From: Cytobacillus sp. NJ13
Lineage (GTDB): Bacteria > Bacillota > Bacilli > Bacillales > Cytobacillaceae
Length of the DNA stretch: 64,000 nucleotides
Direction of reading: 5' to 3'
Assembly (NCBI GenBank): GCA_030348385.1
Contig: JAUCFP010000006.1
Span: forward strand, 2,848,501-2,912,500
A program made the position numbers and the translations under genes. The stretch's first letter is position 1, and each line of letters starts with the position of its first letter. This document shows positions 8,673-16,819 of the stretch, piece after piece. The notes below the pieces were generated by a model. The model had not been told where the DNA came from. It did not search any database and saw nothing but the letters and a program-made list of their open reading frames with translations.

Positions 8673-10292
8673 TTGTCGAAACCTTTTAAATTTAAACAGC
8701 CTGGGCTTTTCGGCCAAATGGTTCTGCTCGTGCTTACTGTACTCTTAATTTGCATATTGTTAATTATTATTTCTTTTTCATCCATTATTGACCAAATGAT
8801 TGAGAAGACAACTGGACAGCAGGCGCTGACAGTTGCGGAATTGGTTGCCGAAAACGATTCCATCATTAATGCGTTTTATACAGATCATCCAGCACAATTG
8901 ATTCAGCCTATTGCCGAGAAGCTAAGAGAACGGACAGGCGCTGATTATATTGTAATAGCGAACGAGGATGGTATCCGTTATTCCCATCCCTATCCGAATC
9001 AAATTGGCAGAGTTACAGAAACGAGCAATAAAGCCCCGCTGGCAGGAGATTCTATTGTTTTTATTGGAAACGGCGTTTTAGGAGAAGCAGTTAAAGCGAA
9101 AACACCCATTTATGATGAGTCCGGTACGATTATCGGTGTATCTTCCGTTGGTTTCTTGACCAATGAAGTAGAAGGTAAAATTTTCGTCTATCAATTGCGG
9201 GTAGCCGGTTTCGGCGGACTTGCCCTTCTCATTGGCATACCAGGCGCCTTCTATATTGCCCGCCGTGTCAAGAAGCTTATTTTTAATCTGGAGCCAGAGG
9301 AAATTTCTCATGCCTTCTCTGAAAAGCAGGCTATTCTGGAATCAATTGCGGATGCCACTCTTGCTATCAGCCCTGATCTCAATATTTTATCAGCCAATAA
9401 AAAAGCGCGTACCATTCTGGGTGAACATACAAAAGATACACTGACTGAGCCACATTTGAAAGCGCTTATACAAACTGCCTTGCTGAATCCGAACCTTTTC
9501 ATTCAGGAACAAGTGCTCATAAACAACTCGATATATATTGTAGACATCTCGCCCATCCAGGCTCAAGAAACGGCAATATCAGGATTAGTGCTGACTATTC
9601 GCCCCTTCTCTGAAGTTGAAGATTTGGCAAATGAACTTATTGAAATCCGGCAGCATGCCAACCATATTCGGGCACAGACCCATGAATATTTAAATAAATT
9701 GAACACATTAAACGGGCTCCTGCTATTGGATCGTTACGAAGAAGCAAAGGCACTTATGAAGATGGAAGTGCAGGAATTGCAGCAAACTGTCACCTTTTTA
9801 ATGTCTGCAATCAAAGATCCTTTGATTGTTGCCCTTCTTCTTGGGAAAGTGAACCGCGCCAAAGAAATGAAAGTATTAATTACATTCGACGAAAACAGCC
9901 AGTGGCTGGACTTCCCTGATACCATTCAAAGCGAGCATGTCGTGACAGTGGTTGGTAATCTGATTGATAATGCTCTGGAAGCGTCTTCTGCATGGAAAGG
10001 AAAAAACGCCACTGTCCACCTGTCCTTTACAGACTACGGAGACGAGCTGATTATGGATATTGAAGACAATGGCAAAGGCATGACCTCTGAAGAAGAAGCT
10101 TACTTTTTTACAGAAGGAGCGACAACCAAAAATCACCCCCAGCATGGACTGGGCCTGACCATTATGCAGCATGCATTGAGCCAGCTTGGCGGGGAATGGT
10201 ACCGTACAGATCGATCAGAAGGAACATGTATGACAATCGCCATTCCAAAAACTAAGCCCGATTACCCAAACGGGAAGGAGAGAGAATCATGA
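8673..10292 (+). CDS. Sensor histidine kinase of the CitA/DcuS family
   Basis: About 539 residues: TM1 (about 15-35), an extracytoplasmic Cache-type sensor domain (about 40-165, with DYIVIANEDGIRYSHP), TM2 (about 170-190), a PAS domain (about 215-310), the H-box RAQTHEYLNKLNTLNGL and HATPase_c with N-box NLIDNALEAS and G-box DNGKGM/HGLGL. Family members sense citrate or C4-dicarboxylates. Start: TTG 8673 has GGAGGTGG (8660-8667) at correct spacing, whereas TTG 8655 lies upstream of that ribosome site. It overlaps the next gene by 4 bp (ATGA). The transporter downstream suggests it is CitS-like. Confidence 0.92.
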   Translation: MSKPFKFKQPGLFGQMVLLVLTVLLICILLIIISFSSIIDQMIEKTTGQQALTVAELVAENDSIINAFYTDHPAQLIQPIAEKLRERTGADYIVIANEDGIRYSHPYPNQIGRVTETSNKAPLAGDSIVFIGNGVLGEAVKAKTPIYDESGTIIGVSSVGFLTNEVEGKIFVYQLRVAGFGGLALLIGIPGAFYIARRVKKLIFNLEPEEISHAFSEKQAILESIADATLAISPDLNILSANKKARTILGEHTKDTLTEPHLKALIQTALLNPNLFIQEQVLINNSIYIVDISPIQAQETAISGLVLTIRPFSEVEDLANELIEIRQHANHIRAQTHEYLNKLNTLNGLLLLDRYEEAKALMKMEVQELQQTVTFLMSAIKDPLIVALLLGKVNRAKEMKVLITFDENSQWLDFPDTIQSEHVVTVVGNLIDNALEASSAWKGKNATVHLSFTDYGDELIMDIEDNGKGMTSEEEAYFFTEGATTKNHPQHGLGLTIMQHALSQLGGEWYRTDRSEGTCMTIAIPKTKPDYPNGKERES

Positions 10293-10984
10293 CTAACCCA
10301 TCAATTGGGGTGCTTATCGTTGAGGATGACCCTGTCGCTTCGTCTGTATATGAGCAGCTTATTCAAAACAGAAAAGACTTCACTGTCATCGGAAAAGCAC
10401 AAACTGCTTCAGAAACCATGCAATTGCTAAACGTTATTACACCAGATCTGATCCTGCTCGATGTTCATCTGCCAGATGCAAATGGCATTGATTTGCTATT
10501 CCAAATCAAACACGCACACCGTCATGTAGATATCATTATGATAACCGCTTCAAATGATGCTAAAACAGTAAGAGACGCCATGCGTGGAGGAGCATATAGC
10601 TATCTCCTGAAACCGATTATGGTTGACAGCTTTTTTTCAACATTTGAAGAGTACAGCCAAACAAGGCATGCCTGGCAAACAAATTCCCATATCAGACAAG
10701 ATGAAATACAGCGGCTCTTTCAAAAAAACACTTCAGCTGCCGAGACAAAGCACGAGGCCGAAACTTTGCCAAAAGGCATCGACAAACATACACTCCGCAA
10801 AGTTACACAAGCAATGGAAGCTGCATCTACAAGCCTAAACGCTGAAGAAGTAGGTTTGCAAATCGGAGCAAGCCACTCCACGGCAAGGCGCTATTTAGAG
10901 TATCTGGTTTCGATTGACCTGGTGGAAGTCGATATTGTCTATGGCAGCGTGGGCCGTCCAGAACGCCGATACAAACAACCCTAG
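10289..10984 (+). CDS. Response regulator of the CitB/DcuR family
   Basis: 231 residues. An N-terminal receiver domain has the acidic pair EDD (12-14), the phospho-acceptor Asp in LILLDVHLPD, the Thr in IMITASN and Lys in YLLKPI. The C-terminal third carries a helix-turn-helix (VGLQIGASHSTARRYLEYL). The start overlaps the kinase stop (ATGA), so production of the pair is coupled. The likely target is the CitMHS transporter gene 280 bp downstream, as CitT activates citM in B. subtilis (established there, inferred here). Confidence 0.92.
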   Translation: MTNPSIGVLIVEDDPVASSVYEQLIQNRKDFTVIGKAQTASETMQLLNVITPDLILLDVHLPDANGIDLLFQIKHAHRHVDIIMITASNDAKTVRDAMRGGAYSYLLKPIMVDSFFSTFEEYSQTRHAWQTNSHIRQDEIQRLFQKNTSAAETKHEAETLPKGIDKHTLRKVTQAMEAASTSLNAEEVGLQIGASHSTARRYLEYLVSIDLVEVDIVYGSVGRPERRYKQP

Positions 10985-11015
10985 CAAGCCCCTTACAAAG
11001 GGGCTTGCTTTTTTT
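10983..11015 (+). terminator. Terminator after the two-component operon
   Basis: AGCAAGCCCCTT (10983-10994) pairs with AAGGGGCTTGCT (10998-11009) around a 3-nt loop, followed by seven T. Confidence 0.92.
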
Positions 11016-11129
11016 AGCTATGTCTTAAAGAAGCTTCTATAGGATAAACATTACCTGACCAAGAAGTTCAATTTAACGAATAAGCTCCCTAGTGAAAGAT
11101 AGTAATCTTACATAATCTGGTATTTCTCT

Positions 11130-11152
11130 ATTTTCATAAAAAATATGAAAAT
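11130..11152 (+). promoter_or_regulatory. Candidate binding site for the citrate-type response regulator
   Basis: ATTTTCAT (11130-11137) and ATGAAAAT (11145-11152) form an inverted repeat about 115 bp upstream of the transporter ATG, with a further TATGAAAC copy following directly. The location fits an activator site, but no consensus can be tested here. Confidence 0.4.
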
Positions 11153-11230
11153 TATGAAACTATTGCTTTTTATTCAAATAAAACAACTAATCTATTCTTA
11201 CGAGAGCAGTCCTGTTAAAGTAATTCGAAA

Positions 11231-11243
11231 GGAAGCGCTTACA
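11231..11243 (+). promoter_or_regulatory. cre site (CcpA catabolite repression)
   Basis: GGAAGCGCTTACA closely matches the cre consensus (TGNAANCGNTNNCA type). It lies immediately upstream of the ribosome site of the CitMHS gene, where CcpA would act as a roadblock. The citM gene of B. subtilis is also catabolite-repressed. Confidence 0.65.
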
Positions 11244-11262
11244 AATATTTAGGAGGGTTCAA

Positions 11263-12588
11263 ATGCTCGCGTTGCTTGGATATTTTATGGTTGCTGTTTT
11301 TATGGCCTTAATTATGACAAAACGAATGTCTGCACTACTGGCATTAATTATTGTACCAATTGTTTTTGCTTTAATTGGCGGTTTTTATACCGGAATCGGG
11401 GATATGATGCTCGAAGGGATTAAGCAAGTTGCTCCTACAGGTGTTATGCTTGTGTTTGCTATCCTTTATTTCGGTATCATGATTGATGCCGGCTTATTTG
11501 AACCAATTGTGAATACGATTTTACGGATTGTAAAAGGGGATCCGCTAAAGATTTCCCTCGGAACAGTTGCTCTCGCGTCACTTGTTGCCCTGGACGGAGA
11601 TGGGACAACAACATTCATTATTACTGTCACAGCCATGCTGCCTCTATACAAAAAGCTAAATATGAATTTATATATGCTCGCAACGCTCGCACTTCTCTCT
11701 ATCGGCGTCATGAACATGACGCCATGGGGCGGACCGACAGCCCGAGTCATCAGCTCTTTGCAGCTCACAACCGAGGAAGTATTTCTTCCGCTTATTCCTG
11801 TAATGGCAGCTGGAATAGTCTTTGCCCTTCTAGTTGCTTGGCATTTTGGATTAAAGGAACGGAAACGGATTGGAATCTGCCAAATGGATGGCCCAATTGC
11901 CAGTGAGATTCAAGCGGCCAAGGAACAAACCGCTGCCGCTGTTGATCATGGAGAAAAGTTCGCAGAGCTGCAGCGTCCAAAGTTAATTTGGGTTAACGCC
12001 GGACTGACGATAGGCCTGCTTATTGCCTTAATTGCCGGATTGCTGCCGCTCCCTGTTCTCTTTATGTTAGGATTCGCGATTGCCGCGATGATCAACTATC
12101 CAAACCTGGTACAGCAAAAAGAACGCATTGCCGCTCATGCTGGAAATGTTCTCGCAGTGGTCGCATTAGTCTTTGCCTCTGGTATATTCACAGGAATCAT
12201 GAACGGGACTGGAATGGTAGATGCAATGGCGACAGCACTTGTCCAGGTCATTCCAGAACAATTGGGAACCCAGCTGCCTTTAATTACGGCTATCACGAGC
12301 ATGCCATTTACGTATTTCATGGCAAACGATCCCTATTACTATGGAATTATCCCAATCATTGGAGAAACTGCTGCCAGCTACAATATTCCTATGGCTGAAA
12401 TTGCCCGTGCATCAGTACTCGGCCAGCCCGCTCACGTATTAAGCCCGCTCTATGCCGCAGGTTACCTTCTAGTCGGCATGATAGGAATTGACTATGGCCA
12501 GAATCAGCGTTTTGCTTTAAAATGGGCAGTTGCCTCTTCATTATTTATGATCGTTGCTGCCATTGCATTTGGCGTTATTTCGATTTAA
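11263..12588 (+). CDS. CitMHS-family citrate transporter
   Basis: 441 residues with about 12 hydrophobic segments and family motifs SLVALDGDGTTTFIITVTAMLPLYKKL and MTPWGGPTARV. CitM and CitH import citrate complexed with Mg2+ or Ca2+ by proton symport. AGGAGG (11251-11256) precedes ATG. Its own promoter region, with a cre site and a possible response-regulator site, fits induction by the upstream two-component system and repression by preferred sugars. The metal preference cannot be read from the sequence. Confidence 0.92.
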   Translation: MLALLGYFMVAVFMALIMTKRMSALLALIIVPIVFALIGGFYTGIGDMMLEGIKQVAPTGVMLVFAILYFGIMIDAGLFEPIVNTILRIVKGDPLKISLGTVALASLVALDGDGTTTFIITVTAMLPLYKKLNMNLYMLATLALLSIGVMNMTPWGGPTARVISSLQLTTEEVFLPLIPVMAAGIVFALLVAWHFGLKERKRIGICQMDGPIASEIQAAKEQTAAAVDHGEKFAELQRPKLIWVNAGLTIGLLIALIAGLLPLPVLFMLGFAIAAMINYPNLVQQKERIAAHAGNVLAVVALVFASGIFTGIMNGTGMVDAMATALVQVIPEQLGTQLPLITAITSMPFTYFMANDPYYYGIIPIIGETAASYNIPMAEIARASVLGQPAHVLSPLYAAGYLLVGMIGIDYGQNQRFALKWAVASSLFMIVAAIAFGVISI

Positions 12589-12592
12589 TAGT

Positions 12593-12623
12593 TAGGGTGA
12601 TACATATTATTCGTATCACCCTA
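12593..12623 (+). terminator. Terminator after the citrate transporter
   Basis: TAGGGTGATAC (12593-12603) and GTATCACCCTA (12613-12623) pair perfectly. The T run is weak. Confidence 0.65.
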
Positions 12624-12781
12624 TTAATCTGCAACGCACTCTATAGTTTAAGTGTAATTCTTCATAAATCTTATTTAACACAATTGGTAAAATGACGATC
12701 ATTACTTGAATCGAGTAAAAAACATAAAACGCAGCATTTGACTTTGTTTTACTGCGTTAAATGTTCGTTATAACCATACAT

Positions 12782-13321
12782 CTAAAACTTTAATATAGAG
12801 TACACCTTTAAGTCCTTATGTTCCCCTTTAACATACATTACTCGTCTGCTTATACCTTCAAAAGACATACCTAACTTTTCCATAACACGCTCTGAACCTT
12901 TGTTTTCTAAAAAGCATCTCGCTTGAATACGAACTAAGTTCATACTGTCGAAACCAAAAGAGATGATTGCTCTTGCAGCTTCAGTAATTAAGCCTTTGCC
13001 CCAGTATTCTTTAGATAGAACATATCCTATTTCAGCACTATCGTGTTCTGGCTGCCACCAAACAAAGTGAACCGTTCCAATAAATTTACCATTTTCTTTA
13101 AGCTCTATCCCCCATGGAGCATCATATTGAGGTAAAAACTTATTTATAAATTCAATTGTATCTGTTAATGAAGAATGAGTGTCCCAGGTTACAGATTTCG
13201 TTACTTCTTCATCCGAAGCATATAAATACATATCTTCTGTATCATCCAATGTGACTTTTCTAAGTATGAGACGTTCCGTTTCTATACTAGGTACATCAGC
13301 AAACTTTTCTATAATCTTCAT
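12782..13321 (-). CDS. RimJ/RimL-type GNAT acetyltransferase
   Basis: 179 residues: an N-terminal IETERLILRKVTLDDTEDMY strand typical of the RimJ/RimL/YdaF group, acetyl-CoA loop around EIGYVLSKEYWGKGLITEAARAII and the C-terminal ARCFLENKGSERVMEKLGMSFEG. Likely N-acetylates a protein N-terminus or a small amine; the substrate is unknown. Single gene, with no obvious operon partner. Confidence 0.88.
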   Translation of the reverse strand: MKIIEKFADVPSIETERLILRKVTLDDTEDMYLYASDEEVTKSVTWDTHSSLTDTIEFINKFLPQYDAPWGIELKENGKFIGTVHFVWWQPEHDSAEIGYVLSKEYWGKGLITEAARAIISFGFDSMNLVRIQARCFLENKGSERVMEKLGMSFEGISRRVMYVKGEHKDLKVYSILKF

Positions 13322-13426
13322 AAATTCACCACTTCAAAAATATTAAAACTGATAAAAATTTTATCATGTTTTTAGAATTTTCATTTTCAATTTAACTGCC
13401 CCGTTAGCTGAATAAGACAAGAATTA

Positions 13427-13753
13427 TTATATTTCGAAAAAGTTATCCCTTTCTACTTTACACACTCTTAGTGCGAAGCTCTTATACCATTCTTTTTTAC
13501 CTCTATCCTGTGCAACTTGATGTGCCGAGTATTCCTTCCAATTCTTTATTGCATCCAAGGAAACCCAATATGAAACTGTAATTCCTAACCCTTCATCACG
13601 AGCACTTTCAAGGCCTAAGAATCCCTTTTGCTGAGAAGCTAACTCTGCCATTTTTTCCGCCATTTTTCCGTAACCTCTATCTCCCTCAGTTCTCTGTGAA
13701 GAAAAAATCACTGCGTAATAAGGTGTTTCAGGAGTTTTTACAATTCCATTCAT
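13427..13753 (-). CDS. Antibiotic-biosynthesis-monooxygenase-like (ABM) protein
   Basis: 108 residues of the dimeric alpha/beta ABM fold: YYAVIFSSQRTEGDRGYGKMAEKMAELASQQKGFLGLESARDE, then YWVSLDAIKNWKEYSAHQVAQ. This is close to the common Bacillus form of unknown substrate. I start at ATG 13753 (GGAGG 9 nt upstream), not at 13819. Function is not established for this subgroup. Confidence 0.85.
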   Translation of the reverse strand: MNGIVKTPETPYYAVIFSSQRTEGDRGYGKMAEKMAELASQQKGFLGLESARDEGLGITVSYWVSLDAIKNWKEYSAHQVAQDRGKKEWYKSFALRVCKVERDNFFEI

Positions 13754-13946
13754 ACATTGTTTCCTCCATTTCAATATTTTTATAATTCCCGCTATTCTAT
13801 TATAAATATTTTCAAACAAGAAAAGCGACTGCCCTTATTGAACAATCGCACACTATATAATAAGATATTTACCCATGGTTTCATTTGGTCATTTGCGTCC
13901 ATTAATAATCTGCCTGGGTCGCAGCCATTACCAAGACATGCTCGGC

Positions 13947-14129
13947 CTACTTTTCATTAACCTTAATATCTTTGTCAAACACATAAACAGTCATGGCAAT
14001 GTCCATTTCTATATTGATATCCGCATAAATGCTGACAAGCTTCGCCTGAACTAATTCCTCCAATTTTTTTACTTTAGCAGAATCCTCATAGATTCTTTTC
14101 ACTAGTGTGGTCCTTGCCTCATGAACCAT
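13947..14129 (-). CDS. Small hypothetical protein
   Basis: A 60-residue frame, largely one charged amphipathic helix (TTLVKRIYEDSAKVKKLEELVQ) plus a short C-terminal strand region. I do not recognise it. It begins 13 bp after the DUF402 gene. The only good ribosome site (GAGGAG) lies inside the end of that gene, about 18 nt from ATG, which is too far; it may start at an upstream non-ATG codon or be non-coding. Confidence 0.35.
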   Translation of the reverse strand: MVHEARTTLVKRIYEDSAKVKKLEELVQAKLVSIYADINIEMDIAMTVYVFDKDIKVNEK

Positions 14130-14142
14130 CTGAATATTGAAC

Positions 14143-14742
14143 TTAAATCTCCTCTGATTTCTGGGATAATGTATTTTTCGTATGCTTATTCACAAACTGC
14201 TCCAACAAAGGAATAAATTTCTCATGCGCATAAATGCCTTCCGATTCTGAAATAGTTTGAAAAAGAACAGTATGTAAAGATTCTGTTAATAAGTTTAAAG
14301 CCTGCTGGACAGACCCATTCTCAAATTTCTCCAATGACTCAGGCAATTCATCCTCGTCTAAAATAAAATATTCTCCATTCGGAAGTACTAAAATGTCGAT
14401 TATTAAATCTTCAAAAGATACCATTCTATCGCTTATAAATGTATTTTTTACAATGTTAAAATAAGAGCCTAAATAATTTCCTTTATGGTCTCTCCAGAAA
14501 TATAAATTATATGGGCGATCTTCCCAGTAATAAGCAATTGTATAACTGCCTTTCGGTATTGTTAATTGAGCTTGATTGGCTTTCATTGTAAAAGTGTCTT
14601 CAATAATATGAAAAAGCACCACACTCTGATTTTGTACAGTCAACAGCATACAATTATATTCCACCACTTTGGAATCATACCTTATTTTTCTTTCTATTAT
14701 TTCAGCCCCATTGAATTGGTGAGTTCTTCTTAGATTTGTCAT
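14143..14742 (-). CDS. DUF402 domain protein
   Basis: 199 residues. The region of about 45-160 matches the DUF402 barrel (YTIAYYWEDRPYNLYFWRD, GNYLGSYFNIVKNTFI, VSFEDLIIDILVLPNGEYFILDEDEL). DUF402 proteins include nucleoside di/triphosphate phosphatases and the RNase-linked FAU-1 group; the conserved acidic residues (D in FEDLIID, DEDEL) are present. GGGAGG precedes ATG at good spacing. Confidence 0.8.
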   Translation of the reverse strand: MTNLRRTHQFNGAEIIERKIRYDSKVVEYNCMLLTVQNQSVVLFHIIEDTFTMKANQAQLTIPKGSYTIAYYWEDRPYNLYFWRDHKGNYLGSYFNIVKNTFISDRMVSFEDLIIDILVLPNGEYFILDEDELPESLEKFENGSVQQALNLLTESLHTVLFQTISESEGIYAHEKFIPLLEQFVNKHTKNTLSQKSEEI

Positions 14743-14786
14743 AGCGGAAACCTCCCAATGGCAAATAAGAACCAGGCAACATGTAT

Positions 14787-15263
14787 TTACAACATTAAAT
14801 TCATTATGTACTGTTCGCCAATTGGCCCCATTTTTCTGCGTCCTGTATCCTGAAACCCAACTTTTTCATAAAGATTTTGGGCAGCAATGTTTTTGTGATT
14901 AACAGCTAATACGATTTCATTACAGTCAGGGAATTCGTCAGCAGCAAATTTTCTTAGTAAGTACATAGCCTGCTTTGCATATCCCCGTCCTTGTTTAGCC
15001 TGATTGATGGAAAATGATGTTAGCAGCATCGCCTGCGGATTGTCCGAATACTCCTTTACTCTTTCAGTTGAATGCACTAAAAAGAAGCCCACTGGTTCTC
15101 CATCACAAAGGATAACGATCCGATGCTGGCCATCTATTACTTCTTTATAATTGCCTGGCAGCGAAGTGAATTGAACCTGCTCTTCAGGAAGCTCAAAAGA
15201 GTTCAAAATATCCATATATTCATTAGAGAAATGCTTTAATTCCAAATAATTTGTATTTTTCAT
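14787..15263 (-). CDS. GNAT acetyltransferase
   Basis: 158 residues. SFSINQAKQGRGYAKQAMYLLRKF (about 85-108) holds the Q/R-x-x-G-x-A acetyl-CoA loop, followed by IVLAVNHKNIAAQNLYEKVGFQDTGRR, the family's C-terminal strand-helix. Substrate unknown. GGGGGAG lies 5 nt upstream of ATG. Confidence 0.88.
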   Translation of the reverse strand: MKNTNYLELKHFSNEYMDILNSFELPEEQVQFTSLPGNYKEVIDGQHRIVILCDGEPVGFFLVHSTERVKEYSDNPQAMLLTSFSINQAKQGRGYAKQAMYLLRKFAADEFPDCNEIVLAVNHKNIAAQNLYEKVGFQDTGRRKMGPIGEQYIMNLML

Positions 15264-15377
15264 TTATTCTCCCCCTCAGTTTAATAGTATGATAAGAACA
15301 AATGTTTGTACAGTTAAAATTTTGTAATTAAACCAAAAATGAATCCAAAAAATAAGCTGCCGTGATGGCAGCTGGCA

Positions 15378-16001
15378 CTATTTTTTCTTGCATTTTATCA
15401 TGAAGAAATTTATTGATGGTTTATTTTTCATATCCTTACTTGGCTCGTCAATTTCTGAAATCTTTATCAGGCCATATTGTCCAAATTCTTGTTTTATGGT
15501 GTGAGAATCATAAAAAAACATTTTCACACCTTCCATGATCTCAAAATAGTCTTTATCCAATTGCTTGCCCTTGCCAAACATAGGGGCTTTTTTTGAAACA
15601 GCTGTAAAAATCATATAGCCATTTGGCTTTAACTGATCATAGCAATCTTTAATGAACTTCTCTCTCTCAACCTTATTCAATAAGTGAATAAGGGCATGGG
15701 AGAATACACCAGTGTAAATATGTTTATCAAAAGGCATGTCAGTTACTGAACCATGAAAAATTCTGCTGCCAATCCCATGTTGCCTCGCCAGATCAATGGC
15801 TGTTTTTGAAATCTCAATACCTGTCACATCTATGCCATTTTCAATAAAAACCTTCGCATTTCTTCCATATCCAAAACCCGGCAACAGTATATCCTTAACA
15901 TTCTTTTCAAGGAAAAAGTCCCTTGTTAAGACAGCGGAATCTGCAGCCTCAAACCCCCACATCGTTTGTTTTTCTATAAAACTTGATTCCCAGAATTCCA
16001 T
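15378..16001 (-). CDS. Class I SAM-dependent methyltransferase
   Basis: 207 residues: motif I DILLPGFGYGRNAKVFIENGIDVTGIEIS (about 37-65), motif II/III IYTGVFSHALIHLL and a motif IV region LKPNGYMIFTAVSKK. It resembles the TehB/TPMT-like small-molecule methylases; the substrate is unknown. AAGGAG lies 11 nt upstream of ATG 16001. Confidence 0.85.
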   Translation of the reverse strand: MEFWESSFIEKQTMWGFEAADSAVLTRDFFLEKNVKDILLPGFGYGRNAKVFIENGIDVTGIEISKTAIDLARQHGIGSRIFHGSVTDMPFDKHIYTGVFSHALIHLLNKVEREKFIKDCYDQLKPNGYMIFTAVSKKAPMFGKGKQLDKDYFEIMEGVKMFFYDSHTIKQEFGQYGLIKISEIDEPSKDMKNKPSINFFMIKCKKK

Positions 16002-16188
16002 TGGATCTCTATCTCCTTATGTTTTATTTTCATTAGGGTGCTAAACTGCTTAACCTCATTTGAATTGTAGATATAAAGACTCTTTAATAACTATAATCGG
16101 ATTTTGTTTTTTTGTAAATGTAATTCCTTAACAATTAACAGAATGTATTCTTTACCAAACTTTAGCCGGCCTGCTCCTTTAAGTAAAC

Positions 16189-16214
16189 AAAAAAGCTGCC
16201 TCTTGGCAGCTTTT
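16189..16214 (-). terminator. Terminator after cueP
   Basis: AAAAGCTGCC and GGCAGCTTTT pair around a 4-nt loop, with T6 following on the minus strand. Confidence 0.85.
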
Positions 16215-16274
16215 CATAAAAAAATGGACCTTCTTATTAGATGGATGAAATCTTCAGCTGAACCGAAGGCCCCT

Positions 16275-16802
16275 TTAAGTTAATTGCATAGTTGTAATAC
16301 AAGTACCATCATTCTCAAAAGTTGAAATTTCTGATTCCGATGCTTTTCCATCATACTTAATCCTTATTTGATATGTTTCATCTCTTGGGAGCCATAAATC
16401 AAAAAATCCATTTGCTTGGGACCTTACTTTTTCGTTCAAAATGACATTGCCTTCCTTATCTTCAATATATACATCAAACTCTTTATCAGCTAATTCACCT
16501 TGACAACCTGTCAAGCTATGATTAGTTCAAGGATGGGTTTCATTAACGTAAGGTGCAATAGAAACGAAAAACTCTTTTTTCGGCAGATCATAAACTAATT
16601 CTTCCCCATCCGCTTTTTTTACCATTAGCTGCTGTGAGGTAATCGAAGCAGACTCGCTCTTAATGTTTCCTGCACTATAATCATTCACCAATTCTTTGAT
16701 GTTTTCAGCCTTTAAAGCTTCCTCATCATTTGAAGCTTCTTGTCCACACCCAGCTAAAACAATAGAAATAAGTGAAACAGCCAAAACTATTTTTATCTTC
16801 AT
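16275..16802 (-). CDS. cueP: CueP-family copper-binding lipoprotein with in-frame TGA (candidate selenocysteine)
   Basis: Read through, the frame gives 175 residues, the normal CueP length. It has a lipoprotein signal (lipobox VLAGC), then ASITSQQLM, YDLPKKEFFVSIAPYVNETHP, a TGA codon at 16527-16529 (residue 92), TNHSLTGCQGE, ANGFFDLWLPRDETY and the terminal Cys in GTCITTMQL. In CueP the TGA position is the conserved Cys before x7-Cys (Cys96/Cys104 in Salmonella, with Cys172 the third ligand), so two of three Cys are kept. A C-TTGACA-GGT-TGTCAA-G hairpin (16499-16515) follows. Without readthrough only a 91-residue fragment lacking the copper site is made. It lies 17 bp after the multicopper oxidase gene (same operon); start ATG 16802 has AGGAAG upstream. 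Confidence 0.85.
16496..16520 (-). promoter_or_regulatory. Candidate bacterial SECIS hairpin in cueP
   Basis: Downstream of the TGA, CUUGACA (16515-16509) pairs perfectly with UGUCAAG (16505-16499) around a GGU loop. The stem can extend by CAU/GUG across a 2-nt AG bulge. Exactly 18 nt separate UGA from the loop GGU. The E. coli fdhF SECIS, as I recall it, also has GGU after 18 nt and a bulged stem. Base pairing is seen; function is inferred. Confidence 0.6.
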
Positions 16803-16819
16803 CCTTATCACTTCCTAAT

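Noticed and set aside
16275..16514. Separate small gene starting at TTG 16514
   Set aside because: The peptide is the C-terminal half of CueP in the same frame as the upstream half, and no ribosome site precedes 16514.
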